Assembly: GCA_036898135.1 (NCBI GenBank)
Contig: CM072515.1
Coordinates: forward strand, 75,611,072 to 75,675,071
Reading direction: 5' to 3'
DNA from: Oncomelania hupensis
Lineage: Eukaryota > Mollusca > Gastropoda > Littorinimorpha > Pomatiopsidae
DNA: 64,000 nt
Numbering within the stretch: the first letter of the stretch is position 1; every line of letters begins with the position of its first letter. Position numbers and translations under genes: made by a program. Under the pieces are notes generated by a model. The model worked only from the letters and a program-made list of their open reading frames with translations, was not told where the DNA came from and did no database searches. This document shows, one piece after another, positions 33,359-44,057 of this stretch.

Positions 33359-34441
33359 TCCTGTATGTATAAGCTTATGTTTCTTCAAATGGCCAGCCTG
33401 AGTGAAAGCTTTATTACAAACATCACACACATGATTCTTCTTTCCTGCATGTATAAGCTTATGTTCATTCAAATGGCCAGCCACAAAGAAAGCTTTCTTA
33501 CAAACATCACACACATGATTCTTCTCTCCTGTATGTATAAGCTTATGTTTGTTCAAATGGCCAGCCTGAGTGAAAGCTTTATTACAAACATCACACACAT
33601 GATTCTTCTTTCCTGCATGTATAAGCTTATGTTCATTCAAATGGCCAGCCACAAAGAAAGCTTTCTTACAAACATCACACACATGATTCTTCTCTCCTGT
33701 ATGTTTAAGCTTATGGAACTTCAAATTGCCAGGATGAGTGAAAGCTTTATTACAAACATCACACACATGATTCTTCTCTCCTGTATGTATAAGCTTATGT
33801 TGCTTCAAAACGCCAGCACGAGTGAAAGCTTTATTACAAACATCACACACATGATTCTTCTCTGCTGTATGTATAAGCTTATGTTCCTTCAAATGGCAAG
33901 CCTTAGTGAAAGCTTTATTACAAACATCACACACATGATTCTTCTCTCCTGTATGTATAAGCTTATGTTGCTTCAAATCGCCAGCCTGAGTGAAAGCTTT
34001 ATTACAAACATCACACACATGATTCTTCTCTCCTGTATGTATAAGCTTATGTCTATTCAAATGGCCAGCAAGAGTGAAAGCTTTATTACAAACATCACAC
34101 ACATGATTCTTCTCTCCTGTATGTATAAGCTTATGTACCTTCAAATGGCCAGCAAGAGTGAAAGCTTTATTACAAACATCACACACATGATTCTTCTCTC
34201 CTGTATGTATAAGCTTATGTCTATTCAAATGGCCAGCAAGAGTGAAAGCTTTATTACAAACATCACACACAAGTTTCTTTTGCTCTCCGGTCTTCTGTTG
34301 CTCCTTTGTCTCTCTTCTACACTCATGATCTGTGAGACTGACTTCACTGTGGGGATTGACTGAGGCAGAAGAGAACTTGATCAACAATGACTGTGGTGTT
34401 GAGTTGACAGTAAGCAGTTGTGTAGCACATGCATTTGGAAT
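33359..34441 (-). CDS. C2H2 zinc-finger protein, terminal exon with 11 fingers
   Basis: A probable host gene exon on the minus strand. It begins after a splice acceptor (34442-34460) with IPNACATQLLTVNS and a short acidic-basic linker. Eleven C2H2 fingers follow, each 28 residues, of the form VCDVCNKAFTxAGxLxxHKLIH joined by TGEKNH. Such arrays bind DNA, and the varied residues around the helix (GHLNR, GDLKQ, GVLKQ, GNLKF) would set specificity. Fingers 8-9 and 10-11 (KKAFFVAGHLNEH, then NKAFTQAGHLN/KKH) are a recent tandem duplication of 168 bp. Finger 11 runs into repeat A, and further fingers lie beyond it at 32511-32780 and 29590-29820, so the protein is truncated or uses a read-through end. 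No KRAB, SCAN or BTB domain is seen. Confidence 0.85.
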
Positions 34442-34460
34442 CTGAAAAAGAAAACCAAGA
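34442..34460 (-). promoter_or_regulatory. Splice acceptor of the zinc-finger exon
   Basis: The minus strand reads TTGGTTTTCTTTTTCAG immediately before ATTCCAAATGC: a pyrimidine tract and an AG. Upstream is a (CAT/ATG)n microsatellite that produces a false methionine-rich N-terminus when the frame is simply extended. Confidence 0.75.
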
Positions 34461-34510
34461 TTTACCAAAAATATCATCATCATCATCATTATCATCATCA
34501 TCAAAGTGGT

Positions 34511-34556
34511 CCTAATTCGGCTCTTTGCAGTCTGCTGGATCCTATAAACAATGACT
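34511..34556 (+). mobile_element. 3'-end scrap of a repeat A subfamily
   Basis: CGGCTCTTTGCAGTCTGCTG leads to a tail of ACTA units. It matches the 38.8-kb copy subfamily (CTGCAAAGAGCCG in reverse). Confidence 0.75.
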
Positions 34557-36060
34557 AACTAATATTTAGAATTTTTGTATTAATATAACTGATTATTATT
34601 ATTATACCATTATCACAACAACAATGTGTTGAGTTTCTTGATAATAGTTAAAATAAACCTACTTCGATCCTGACAATTACGAGGATATATTAATGTGACG
34701 ACACGAGTTTTCAGATAGCAGGGAGAATTATACTTTTTACAAAGTTACACTTCTTTGTATGTAGTGTACATAGGGTAGCGTGACCGGTTTGCTTTTTGCG
34801 TATGAAGGTGCAGTTTCGTAAAGTCCGTGCGTAACGAAGAAGACAGGGGTAGGCCAAATTCAGAATAGGGCTATGTGTAATAAAGAATGTGCATACTGAC
34901 GAGAGCTCGACTATTTGCTTGTGGCCGGTGCGTTTTTGGTAGGGCAGAGTGGTTTGAGATGCTTTTGCGAGAAGGACGAATCTAACCAGGCAGTAACCCT
35001 GTGACAGAGGTCATTGTAGTGTAGGGTACTGCTGGAAGGGTGTGTTTATTGTTTATATAGCCACCCAAGGTCTTATGCCCTTATTTGTGAACGAATGTAG
35101 GGTTTTGTTCTTAAGGTGTGTGTTGTTCTCGATTGAACACCCAAGACTTAGTGTCTGTTACAGAGCTAAGGTGACCTCATCCTCAGTTATAAGTGTTATT
35201 TGGGAAGTGAAATAACCAGCAATAGCAAGACAAAGTGACTCTCAAAAGACTAACCATTTGTGTACTGTGACAGTGCTGTGTTGTGTTGTGGTGTTGGGGG
35301 GAGGTGTATCACAAGCCGGGGCCTAAAAGGTGAGCAAACCCTGTTATTCAATTCTTTAGTGGCGCACTCCGAGAACTGCGTACGCGTATGAGTGGTAATG
35401 AGTGTGGGGAAGGGGATGTATTTTAGGATGCATAACGAATTTTGTTGATTTTATATGATTTTCTTATGATTTTCTCATTGTATATGTGATGGGAAATGTC
35501 GTTGCTGCTGTTGTATAAAAGTGGGTCAAAGGCGACGATGGGGAGTGTAGAGAGGGAGAGAGAGAGTAGGGGTGTATGTATGGAGAGAGCGATAGAATGT
35601 ATTATACTGAAGAAAGATGAAGTGATGATTATGAGGAAGCATGTTTATATTACAGTATAATGCAGCAAGATAGTATGAATGAAGGGAGATAATCGTGATG
35701 TGTTATAACCGTTGGGGGTGATGGTGATGATGGAGGAAGGTAGAATGAATCAGGACTGTGTGATTGAAGTGTGGTTGCAATAATTATGTATACTTATATA
35801 AATGTTTGTATTCGTAGAAGATGCGAATTATTTAGCATCAAAGGTTGATTTATATTATTGAAATGTGTGTGTAACACACACCCTTCAGTAATAATTTAGA
35901 AAGAGATAGTTACAGGTTGATGGCTGGAGGAAATAACACAAGATGGAAAATTGTGTGTGTTGAACCTTTATTTTCGTTTTATAGAATTTCAAAATTTCAG
36001 GAAAAGAATTTAAATGACTAATCAATTTATCTCCAAATCAAAATATTACACTACTACATA
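34557..36060. other. No gene seen
   Basis: Ordinary single-copy-looking DNA with a GA-rich patch at about 35550-35590. It could contain upstream exons or the promoter of the minus-strand zinc-finger gene, but I cannot identify either. Confidence 0.5.
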
Positions 36061-36089
36061 TTATCCCAAAATACTAATATGCAAAAACA

Positions 36090-36245
36090 ATGAGACTAGA
36101 AAAACCAGAATAAACAATGAAACTAGAATCCCGAACAAAAACAATGAGACTAGAAAAACCAGAATAAACAGACTAGAAAAACCAGAATAAACTACGAGAC
36201 TATAACCAGAATAAGCAATGAGACTAGAAAAACCAGAATAAACGA
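36090..36245. repeat. Imperfect minisatellite (about 27-bp unit)
   Basis: Repeated AGACTAGAAAAACCAGAATA with variable AACAATG spacers, five to six degenerate units. A hydrophobic 106-codon minus-strand frame across it is a by-product of the repeat. Confidence 0.8.
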
Positions 36246-36249
36246 TGAG

Positions 36250-37678
36250 ACCAACAATCAAGAAGTTGCGCCAAAAAATAGGGCATTGAGACGCTGAGCT
36301 AAACCCAGATGGAAAACGGCGGATGCCCCTGCAAGAGCAACACCAATTATTTATTACAGCGACGTACTGACCATAAAACAAAAAGTAATTAGCATTAATG
36401 AGTCATTGTAAATCATTACAATTCCAACCTGAACACCCAGCAAAAGGTTCATGTAATTAAACATTACATGTTAACTTCAATTCTCAAAACACAACCAAAT
36501 TCTTATTTTATAAACAAATCTTAACAAGTTGATTTATCTAATCAACATCCGCGGCTAAGCACATGTACAAGTTTACGTTCATTAGGCTGATAGGCAACAA
36601 CTACTATTTATCACTGCAAATAGTAAACTTCCCTAACCCAGGAATAATGTCATGCTTTCTGTGTACAGATCCATCAATTAGACAGAAGCAGAAAAGCTAC
36701 ACAAAATCCTACAAGACGATAATACTTCGTCTCAACCAAGTTCATAATGACTATTCCAACTCATCTTTCTCTGAAGTCATTATCATCACTATAAATCTAA
36801 TCAGAAAAACCAGTAATGGTTGACCTTAGCTGCAATCGCTAAGGTAAAACCCAACTATGCACTTCTTTCCCAAGGTGCCTAATATCTACAACGACAGCCT
36901 TCACTCAACTCATGAAATGTCAACAATTAGCCGCCATGACATCATGCAACAGTACTTCCGGTCCCTTGTGCATGCGCGCAAGAGTTTTAAAATCTAACAC
37001 TCAAAATAATAATTTTCATTACTTTCTATCAATATAACAATTTACATGTTTATGAGACTCTTTTAATCTCATTTTACTTCAACTCATTTTACTTCAAGGT
37101 ATTCTCACATTCAGCATACGATTAAAATAACATGACACACATTAGAACACTTTGGCGGTTTTCGACCGGCCAGCAAAAATAACATTCGGTTACAATTTCA
37201 CAAACATTTTACACAATTTGCGCATTCAATATATTCATCAAACATCCACAGACATTCCTACAACATAATTACCCAAGATGACAAAGCAAAGCATCTTATT
37301 TACCTGGATTAAGAACAATTCCCGTAGCCCATCGGAATTACGCAGCCACACAAGGATGGAAGTTAACGCAAAGGGAAGTTATAAAATTTGCCGACCGGAA
37401 ATAACAGCTATTGCAATTATATTTTATAACAATTAATCTTAGAACAATTTACTAAATATAATTTCTGTTTCTACTATTATATGCATTTAACCATTCTAAT
37501 TAATTTGTAATTTATAAAAGTTGCATTTCAAAAAAAGGAATTATAAATTCAAGGGAAACAACTTGAATGAATGACTTTCTACTAAGTTACCTTAAAAAGA
37601 TATTACTTCCCTTTAGATCACAAATTAAAACATGAACAGTTTACAGTTTTCTGGTGACAGGGACAATTAACAATAATT
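36250..37678. other. No gene seen
   Basis: AT-rich DNA with no supported feature. Confidence 0.5.
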
Positions 37679-38572
37679 TGTGACCTGTTACATGTGTATA
37701 GCATCTTGTATTATTATCATGGTATTCATACACAGGTCAAGATGGTGGACGGAGGACGGCGTGTTATATTATATTATATAGTGTTTATTGTTGTAAGCAG
37801 GCTGTTAAGACTGTGTATATGCTTACAGGTTTGGGCTGTTACTTCTACGCTATTATTTCTACGCTGTTACTTCTTATGCTGCGTCTTGTGCTGCACTTAT
37901 GTTGCTGTTGACGGTTTGTTACCGTTGTTGACGCTGATTGATTTCTAGCCAGCCTGGGGTGTGCCGTTGCCTCTACAGCAGAGAAGAGTTGTGGTGGTCT
38001 CTGCCACTGCTGCGAGTTTTGCCTATGTGTCGATGCAACACCATTACAGGAGGTTTTCACACCTAATTCATGCACACACAGACTCACACTGCATCACACC
38101 TAAAAACATATTCATTTAGTTAGAAATCATCCACTTATTGTGAAAGAGACTGTTTAGCTCTCTGAGCTACTTGACAAAAACATTGGAACAGTGCTTCAGT
38201 GCTACAGCTTCACCGAGATAGCAGTTAAGATTAAAAGATTTATAATGCCATCACTTATTATTTGAAGATTTACATTTTGTATTGATTTATTGATTGTGAT
38301 TTTGTTGTACGCATTTTATAAAGAAACTGTTGTTGTTTAGTTCTGTTTAGGGTTGAACAAGGGGAGGTAATTGTTAGTTAGTATTGGGACGGGGGTCTTG
38401 ATAGGGGTTGAGGGTGGTTAGTTCCCATTTGTCCTGTGTTTGCCCGTTAATTGTGGAATAAAAGAGTGTGATTGTATTCTGGCATTTTGTGTTAGTTTAT
38501 TTTGTTTGAGTTTTATTCCTTTGCACTCGCTTTATGTGCTGAAGTCACGGAACCCGCTCGGGGGCCGTGACA
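37679..38572 (+). mobile_element. Possible solo LTR
   Basis: The segment starts TGTGACCTGTTACATG and ends CGGGGGCCGTGACA, the TGTGAC...GTGACA end pattern of the other large LTRs here. It has an AATAAA signal near 38457 followed by a GT-rich stretch. A clean 5-bp target duplication is not visible (AATAATT on the left, ATTAATT on the right) and there is no second copy in the window, so the call is tentative. Confidence 0.35.
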
Positions 38573-38798
38573 ATTAATTTGCAATAACAACCAGAGTGTC
38601 GCGAACCTCTATTAATTTTGCATTTCGGGTGCCTATGATGTGGATTAATTACTTTATAGCTAATCACTCGATAGTATGGCCACGTCACCAGATCATCAGG
38701 TCTTGCAAAGACCATCCTCCAAGGAACAGTGCAAGGAGGTAGAAGAAGAGGGAGACCGAAAAAGAGGTGGGAGGACAACATTCGAGAATGGACTGGTT

Positions 38799-39808
38799 AG
38801 TTAGTTAGTTATTCACTGCTTACAGGGTCCAGCGGACTGCAAAGAGCCGAATCAGGACCACAAAATCAAGATCACTACTTCACCGAAAGAGGACTCACCC
38901 CTCATCCGCATAAAAGATCTGCCAAAACAACCCTAGTGGCAACACTAAAGGCACTCCACCAGCCGGTCACTTTACAATAAAGACATCCCATGCACGGGAC
39001 GCTGAGGCTACAATATACTCTAATTTATCGAACCCCCGTTTACACAAACAAAATAGAACACAAACATCATTATAAAATATAAACACAACACATCTATATA
39101 AAATGCATACATTGCTAAATAATAACATCATAGGAAGCCCTAGTGACCAACTGGCAGAAAGCGTCCAATATTCCCTAGCTGATCCAACAGACCTCACACA
39201 CAAATACAGTACTCCTCTCTTAAGGTGACCCCCCACGGGACCAAATTTTTGTTTGATCTTATCCGAGGGGCACCCTAAACAGTCCTCTGATAAGATCAAC
39301 TATCAGTAAAAAAACTTGATCTTATACGAGGTGCTAAATTTTTGTGTCGTGTGACAGTGTGTGTGTGTGTGTGTGTGTGTGTGTACATGTGTGCACGTTG
39401 GTGCGCGCTTATGCATGTATGCATTACTATATATGTATTTTTTGTGCGTGTGTATGATGCATAAGCACACACTAAAACACTCAAACGAACAGATGCAAGC
39501 ATGCATACACATACACACACTCTCACACACACAAACAAACACATTGACGCGCCCGCATGCAAATGAGAATAAAAAATAAAAAGTATGCACCAAGACAGTT
39601 ACTGGGTGTATTTGCAGAAAACCTTACACAAGTTTAACGAATTGTTCACTTTGTCTACGCCACGGCACATGCTTTATCGCTAGTGAATGAAGTCAATTCA
39701 GGGTAAGGTCCACTGTGGCAATACGGCCAGCTTTTGCCATTGTGCGAAATCTTATCGATTTGACTCACTGAAAACAAAAACAACAAAAACAAAAAAACAA
39801 AAAAATAA

Positions 39809-39861
<53 letters not shown>

Positions 39862-40585
39862 GAGTGAACATTGGATCACAAAATTTGACCAACAACAATT
39901 TTTTTGTCATGGCTGACATACTGCTATTTTTTACAGATGCAATCACTCCCCCCCCCCCCCACACACACACACTCCCATTTCTTTTATTTTCAGTATCATT
40001 ATGATAAAGTTTAGGTGGAACTCAGTCACAAAAATTCCATCCAACATGAATTCAAAAGAAAAATGTGACAGACTTAGCACAGGTCCCACACTATGTGAAC
40101 AGGAAATGACATCATAAGGAATATATGACATCAACTCAAAACAGGAAGTGACCTCATACATGACGTCATCTGTGACATCAATTTCTCTTAAGCAGTAGTC
40201 TCCTCCATTTGGGAACCAAAACGGGGTTGACCTTATCCGAGGTTTTCCCTTATGCGAGGTGACGCTAAGCGAGGAATTCTAAATGGTACAAAGAAGGTGT
40301 TTGGCCGGAACCAACAACCTGATTGATCTTATCCGCGTTGTGACCTTAAACGGTAGTGACGTTAAAAGAGGAGTACTGTAAGGAGTTTTTGTCCCGGAAG
40401 AGTTTTCAAGAAAAAAGGTTGAAGACTGGTCTAGCAAAGAATAAGATAGTATAGCAGATTGATAGAACAGAGCAGGAATGAGAAAGAACAAATGAGAAAG
40501 ACAGTGACAGTGGGAATTTAAAGCACTAAATTTCCAGAAAGTGGGGATACTATTTATACTAAAACCCCCGGCACCCCAATGGAGG
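38799..40585 (-). mobile_element. Repeat A copy 4, carrying a pogo-like MITE
   Basis: A repeat A of a slightly different subfamily (GGGTCCAGCGGACTGCAAAG at its 3' end, tail of AACT units). It is flanked by the 13-bp duplication GAATGGACTGGTT at 38786-38798 and 40586-40598. Its body is opened at 39206 by a 1172-bp element and continues at 40381. Confidence 0.9.
39207..40378. mobile_element. pogo/Tigger-like MITE (1.17 kb, TSD TA)
   Basis: The ends are inverted copies of CAGTACTCCTCT, with TA on both sides (39205-39206, 40379-40380). Subterminal CTTATCCGAGG and AGATCTTATCCGCG-type motifs resemble pogo-group termini. There is no transposase frame. The interior holds a (TG)n run (39357-39382), an (ATA)n run (39811-39861) and a C/CA run (39949-39972). 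Assignment to pogo rests on TIR and TSD. Confidence 0.75.
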
Positions 40586-40646
40586 GAATGGACTGGTTTG
40601 ACACTGAGTGAAACAATCAAGGTTGCTGAGGACAGGGAAAGATAAG

Positions 40647-41126
40647 ATAAGACAACTTTATTATCTTTTACAAGACATTACATTGTGGTGTACAATTACA
40701 ATCAATAAGGAATAAATATCACAATAATAATAACAATCATAATGACAATGAGGAGAAAACTGCACAGTCACACATGAATATAATTACACTTATGCATGCT
40801 AACATTAAACGACAGCAAATGTTAAATAAAATTATTTTGGGCAAACACACATTCACATACGCCCTCCCCCCACCTCCCCGCCACACACACACACATGTCA
40901 TTTATTAAGTAATGAGACAGCCTTTGGGATAAAACTGTTTTCGTTCCGAGAGTTCTGACCCTTGGTGTTTGGTAGCGCCTTCCAAAAGGCAGGAGCTGGA
41001 AGTGGTGCGCAAGCACATGAGTGCTATCCAGCACAATGCAACTGGCTTTCCGCACCACACGCCTTTCATACAACACCTGCAGACTCTCTTGTTTCACTCC
41101 CACAAGCTTTTCACAGACAGAAAAGA
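40647..41126 (-). mobile_element. CR1/L2-like LINE 3' fragment
   Basis: The minus strand reads LDSTHVLAHHFQLLPFGRRY followed by QTPRVRTLGTKTVLSQ and RLSHYLIN. This is the conserved end of many CR1/L2/jockey-type RT proteins. It is followed by a 3' tail of TTATC units. The 12-bp duplication GGGAAAGATAAG flanks it (40635-40646, 41127-41138). It lies at the 5' edge of the SINE that follows. Confidence 0.8.
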
Positions 41127-41138
41127 GGGAAAGATAAG

Positions 41139-41556
41139 GAATAAATAAGGAATGGTAGTGCTTCGGCTTGCGGATCTGAAGGACTCGGGTTCGAGCCCTG
41201 GCCGGGCCATTGTGTTGTGTCCCTGGGAAAGACACTTTACTCCTGTTTTCCTACTCCTTCGGATGAGAGTATAAACCGAGGTCTAGTCTGTGTCGCGTAC
41301 ATTCCATCATAACGGACTTTAAAGATCCTGACGCTCATGTCCTAGACGGGTGAGTGCCGGTGACAAGAACACACCCAGCATGCACCTAGGTCCTTCTCCC
41401 CCATCCCTGGCAGCCCAGGATTGTGCTCAGTTGTCCGGGCGTCAGACCATGCGCCCAAAGGCTGCGGGTTCTCGAGTTAGATCCTGTATCGGCCAGCGCC
41501 TTGAGCAGCTCTTGAGCTGGAAAAGCGCTATATAAGAACGATTAAATAAATAAATA
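41139..41556 (+). mobile_element. tRNA-derived SINE
   Basis: The head carries a pol III B box GGTTCGAGCCC (41188-41198) preceded by CTTGCGGATCTGAAGGACTC. The body includes CTGGGAAAGACACTTTACTC. The end reads GAAAAGCGCTATATAAGAAC followed by AAAT units. The short duplication AAAGAT flanks it (40638-40643, 41556-41561), allowing for the LINE inserted at its 5' edge. SINEs are transcribed by pol III and moved by LINE proteins. The tail also occurs, reversed, at 56.45 kb and 63.75 kb. Confidence 0.8.
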
Positions 41557-41624
41557 AAGATGGAGTATGCTGGTTAAACGATCATCTGTGGTGCCTCTAC
41601 GACCTCTGAGTTACGGGATAGGAT

Positions 41625-42322
41625 TGATTGATTGATTGTTGCTTTAGGTCCAGCGGACTCTTCCGAGCCAAATCAGGACCGGACAACCCCTGATCCGCAT
41701 AAAAGATCTGCTGAAACAACCCTAGTGGGAAAATTGAATACCCTCCACCGGCCAGTCACTTTACAATAAAGACATCCCATGCAGGGGACGGCTGAGGCTT
41801 TACCCCAACTACTCGAACCCCCGGTTACAAAAACAAAATAGAATACAAACATCATTATAAAATATCAACACAACTCATCTATATAAAATGCATACATTGC
41901 TAAATAATAACATCATAGGAAGCCCTAGTGACCACCCGGCAGAAAGCGTCCAACACTCCCAAGCTGATCCAACAGACCTCATACACAAACAAGGAGTCTT
42001 GTCCAGGAAGAGTTTTCAAGAAAAAAGGTAGGTCATTGATCTAGCGAAGAAGAAGATAGTATAGCAGAGTGATAGGACAGAGCAGGAATGGGAAAGAGTA
42101 AATGAGGAAGACAGCGACAGTGGGAATTTAAAGCACTAAATTTCTATAAAGTGGGGATACTATTTATACTGAAACCCCCCGGCACTCCAACTCCAACTGT
42201 TGCCGCAGTGAATCGGTCTTGCCTACAAAGGAAAGACAGGTTTTCAACTGGCGCTTTCACTTTTCCCTTTATAGGTTAGAACAATCTACAGTGGCAAGAT
42301 TGCTCATGACCCCAAGGGGTGA
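41625..42322 (-). mobile_element. Repeat A copy 5, full length (698 bp)
   Basis: Flanked by ACGGGATAGGAT at 41613-41624 and 42323-42334, so it inserted in the tail of the RTE LINE. It carries the extra 5' module (minus-strand start ACCCCTTGGGGTCATGAGCA) absent from the shorter copies, and a tail of CAAT units. It has the same length as the copy at 55045-55742. Confidence 0.92.
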
Positions 42323-43151
42323 CGGGATAGGATAGGATAGGATAGGATAGTCACTCTTCTGTTGCAAATAACAGTTTTCGTTAGTTTTCGGCTTGCACGT
42401 GTAGTTGGTTGGCGTTATGTATGAATCTGATTAGATGTTCTCATACGGTTCAAAAATCCATAATTGTATTGGCAGTTAGACTTTAGATGTTTTGTTTTGA
42501 GATCTCAACAAGTAACATCGTATTGATGTTCATTGGTGTGGCGACCAAAATTGGTACCCAGAATGGGATCAACAATTTGTTGTGTATACGTTACATGTAT
42601 GTCTAGAAATAGTTGGAATAACCAGTCACCAGGGAGTTCACCTCAAGTCACCGAGCCGTGCAGACGTGTTTTGCAAGCGCTCTCACGGGTGACTGATTAG
42701 AGCAGGCCTATAACAGACTCTATAGTCTAGCCTGTGTGAACACTGTGAAAAACACGCTGCAGTAATGTAATTATTCTTCACCTCTCATCTTTGTGTGTGA
42801 GCCGTGTATTATTGCAGGAAGAAAAAGAAAGAAGTTAATAAGATGTTAGAGATGCTGTGACTGACTTAGCAGTTCAGTGGATGCAGAAATTGTTGCAATA
42901 TGATGTGCTTTGACGGTTAGTGTGGAAAGTGACAGAAAGTGCAGTTTTTTCAGTTGTTCGTGCCGTGTAGTATTAATATTAGCTGACTTGTGATGGAAAT
43001 AACTCATTATTTTGTCTCATAATCAAGTAAAAGGAAAGACGCTCCATCAGCCGCCGAAAGTGACTCCAGCCCGGTTTTGTGTCAAGAAAGAAAACGCCTG
43101 AATCAAAGTTTGGGTGAGTCTTTTGAAGATAATACAGCTGCTGCTAAGAAA

Positions 43152-44057
43152 ATGTCGCTACAAGAGACGCTTGAAGCTATGCAGCGTAGTTTGGAAACTT
43201 TGGCTACCAAAGATGACATTAATGAGCTGAGAGAGGGGATGAAAGGAGAGATGGATAGAATGAAAGCCAACTTTGAGAAAATAGCTGATAAGATGTCTGA
43301 AAGATATAAAATGCTAGAATCAAGATGCCTGGAGATGGAAATAAAAATTGACTCACTGATTAAAGAAAATGAATCAATGAAGAAAATCAAGGACAATTTA
43401 AAGGAAGAATTGAACACAACCAGAAATACAATGAAGTCGAAAATGGAGGAAGTCAGAAGTGAGATAAATGATTTTGAACAGTACGGGAGGCGCTGGAACT
43501 TAAGGCTGTTCAATGTGGAGGAGAGGAGAGGGGAGAGGGCTGAAGAGACGGCAAAGAAGGCATGCAGAGTTTTCACAGAGCTGATAGGAGTGGACACTAA
43601 ACCAGATGACCTTGAGGCGTGCCACAGAGTCGGTGCTGAGGGAAGCAGCGGTCAAGCTGGCAGGAGACGGCCCATCATAGCCAGGTTCAAGGATAGAGCG
43701 CTGAGGGACTCCATTCTCACAAACAGGAGGAAGTTGAAGGGGCAGAAGATGTCGGTGGGTGAGGACCTCACACCAGAGAATGCCAGACTATGTAAAGAAG
43801 CATACAAGCATTCTGCTACACTGTCTTCATGGACAGTGAACAAAAAGTTTTTTGCCAAAGTAAAAAACAACAAAAACATTCGAATCAAGTTTGGCACGAA
43901 CATTGATAAACTATTTACCAAAGAAATGTCTGCTACAGCCAGTGTTGAGGAAGGGACGGTGATGAATGAAATGGATAAAAACAGTGATAGAGGACACTTG
44001 AATTTTCAGCCTCCAGGAGGTTTGTTTGTGGCTTTTAATCTTGGTCTCTGTCAATGA
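43152..44057 (+). CDS. L1-type ORF1 protein (coiled coil, RRM, C-terminal domain)
   Basis: The first ATG in the frame is at 43152 (MSLQETLEAM), giving about 302 residues. The frame is open upstream to about 43022 without an ATG, so an earlier start may have been lost. A long heptad coiled coil covers roughly residues 1-120 (LATKDDINELREG, KMLESRCLEMEIKI). The RRM-like part begins NDFEQYGRRWNLRLFNVEE, then CRVFTELIG, LEACHRVG and RRPIIARFKD. The C-terminal domain includes KMSVGEDLTPENARLCKEAY. L1 ORF1p trimers coat the element RNA and assist reverse transcription. The frame is intact. Confidence 0.88.
   Translation: MSLQETLEAMQRSLETLATKDDINELREGMKGEMDRMKANFEKIADKMSERYKMLESRCLEMEIKIDSLIKENESMKKIKDNLKEELNTTRNTMKSKMEEVRSEINDFEQYGRRWNLRLFNVEERRGERAEETAKKACRVFTELIGVDTKPDDLEACHRVGAEGSSGQAGRRRPIIARFKDRALRDSILTNRRKLKGQKMSVGEDLTPENARLCKEAYKHSATLSSWTVNKKFFAKVKNNKNIRIKFGTNIDKLFTKEMSATASVEEGTVMNEMDKNSDRGHLNFQPPGGLFVAFNLGLCQ

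Larger units (their letters stand above)
38640..41625 (+). pseudogene. RTE LINE 3' end, split by several later insertions
   Basis: The C-terminal RTE tail reads YGHVTRSSGLAKTILQGTVQ, then RRRGRPKKRWEDNIREWTG up to 38798. It resumes at 40586 (TGLTLSETIKVAEDRE) up to 40643, and again at 41557 (SMLVKRSSVVPLRPL) with the GGATA tail at 41613. It was cut first or second by repeat A (38799-40585, TSD GAATGGACTGGTT) and by a SINE (TSD AAAGAT). Another repeat A hit the 3' tail. Only the last about 100 codons exist. Confidence 0.88.

Noticed and set aside
33365..34363. 332-codon plus-strand frame
   Set aside because: Shadow of the regular 84-bp zinc-finger repeat on the other strand; it shows only the reverse of the finger codons.
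34461..34504. Methionine-rich N-terminus of the zinc-finger frame
   Set aside because: It is an ATG/CAT microsatellite upstream of a clear splice acceptor, so it is intronic.
39207..40378. Transposase inside the pogo-like element
   Set aside because: The only frames are low-complexity translations of TG, TAA and CA runs; no helix-turn-helix or DDE motif.
41139..41210. Possible tRNA gene at the B box
   Set aside because: Only the B box region is tRNA-like; no complete cloverleaf, and it continues into a SINE body and tail.
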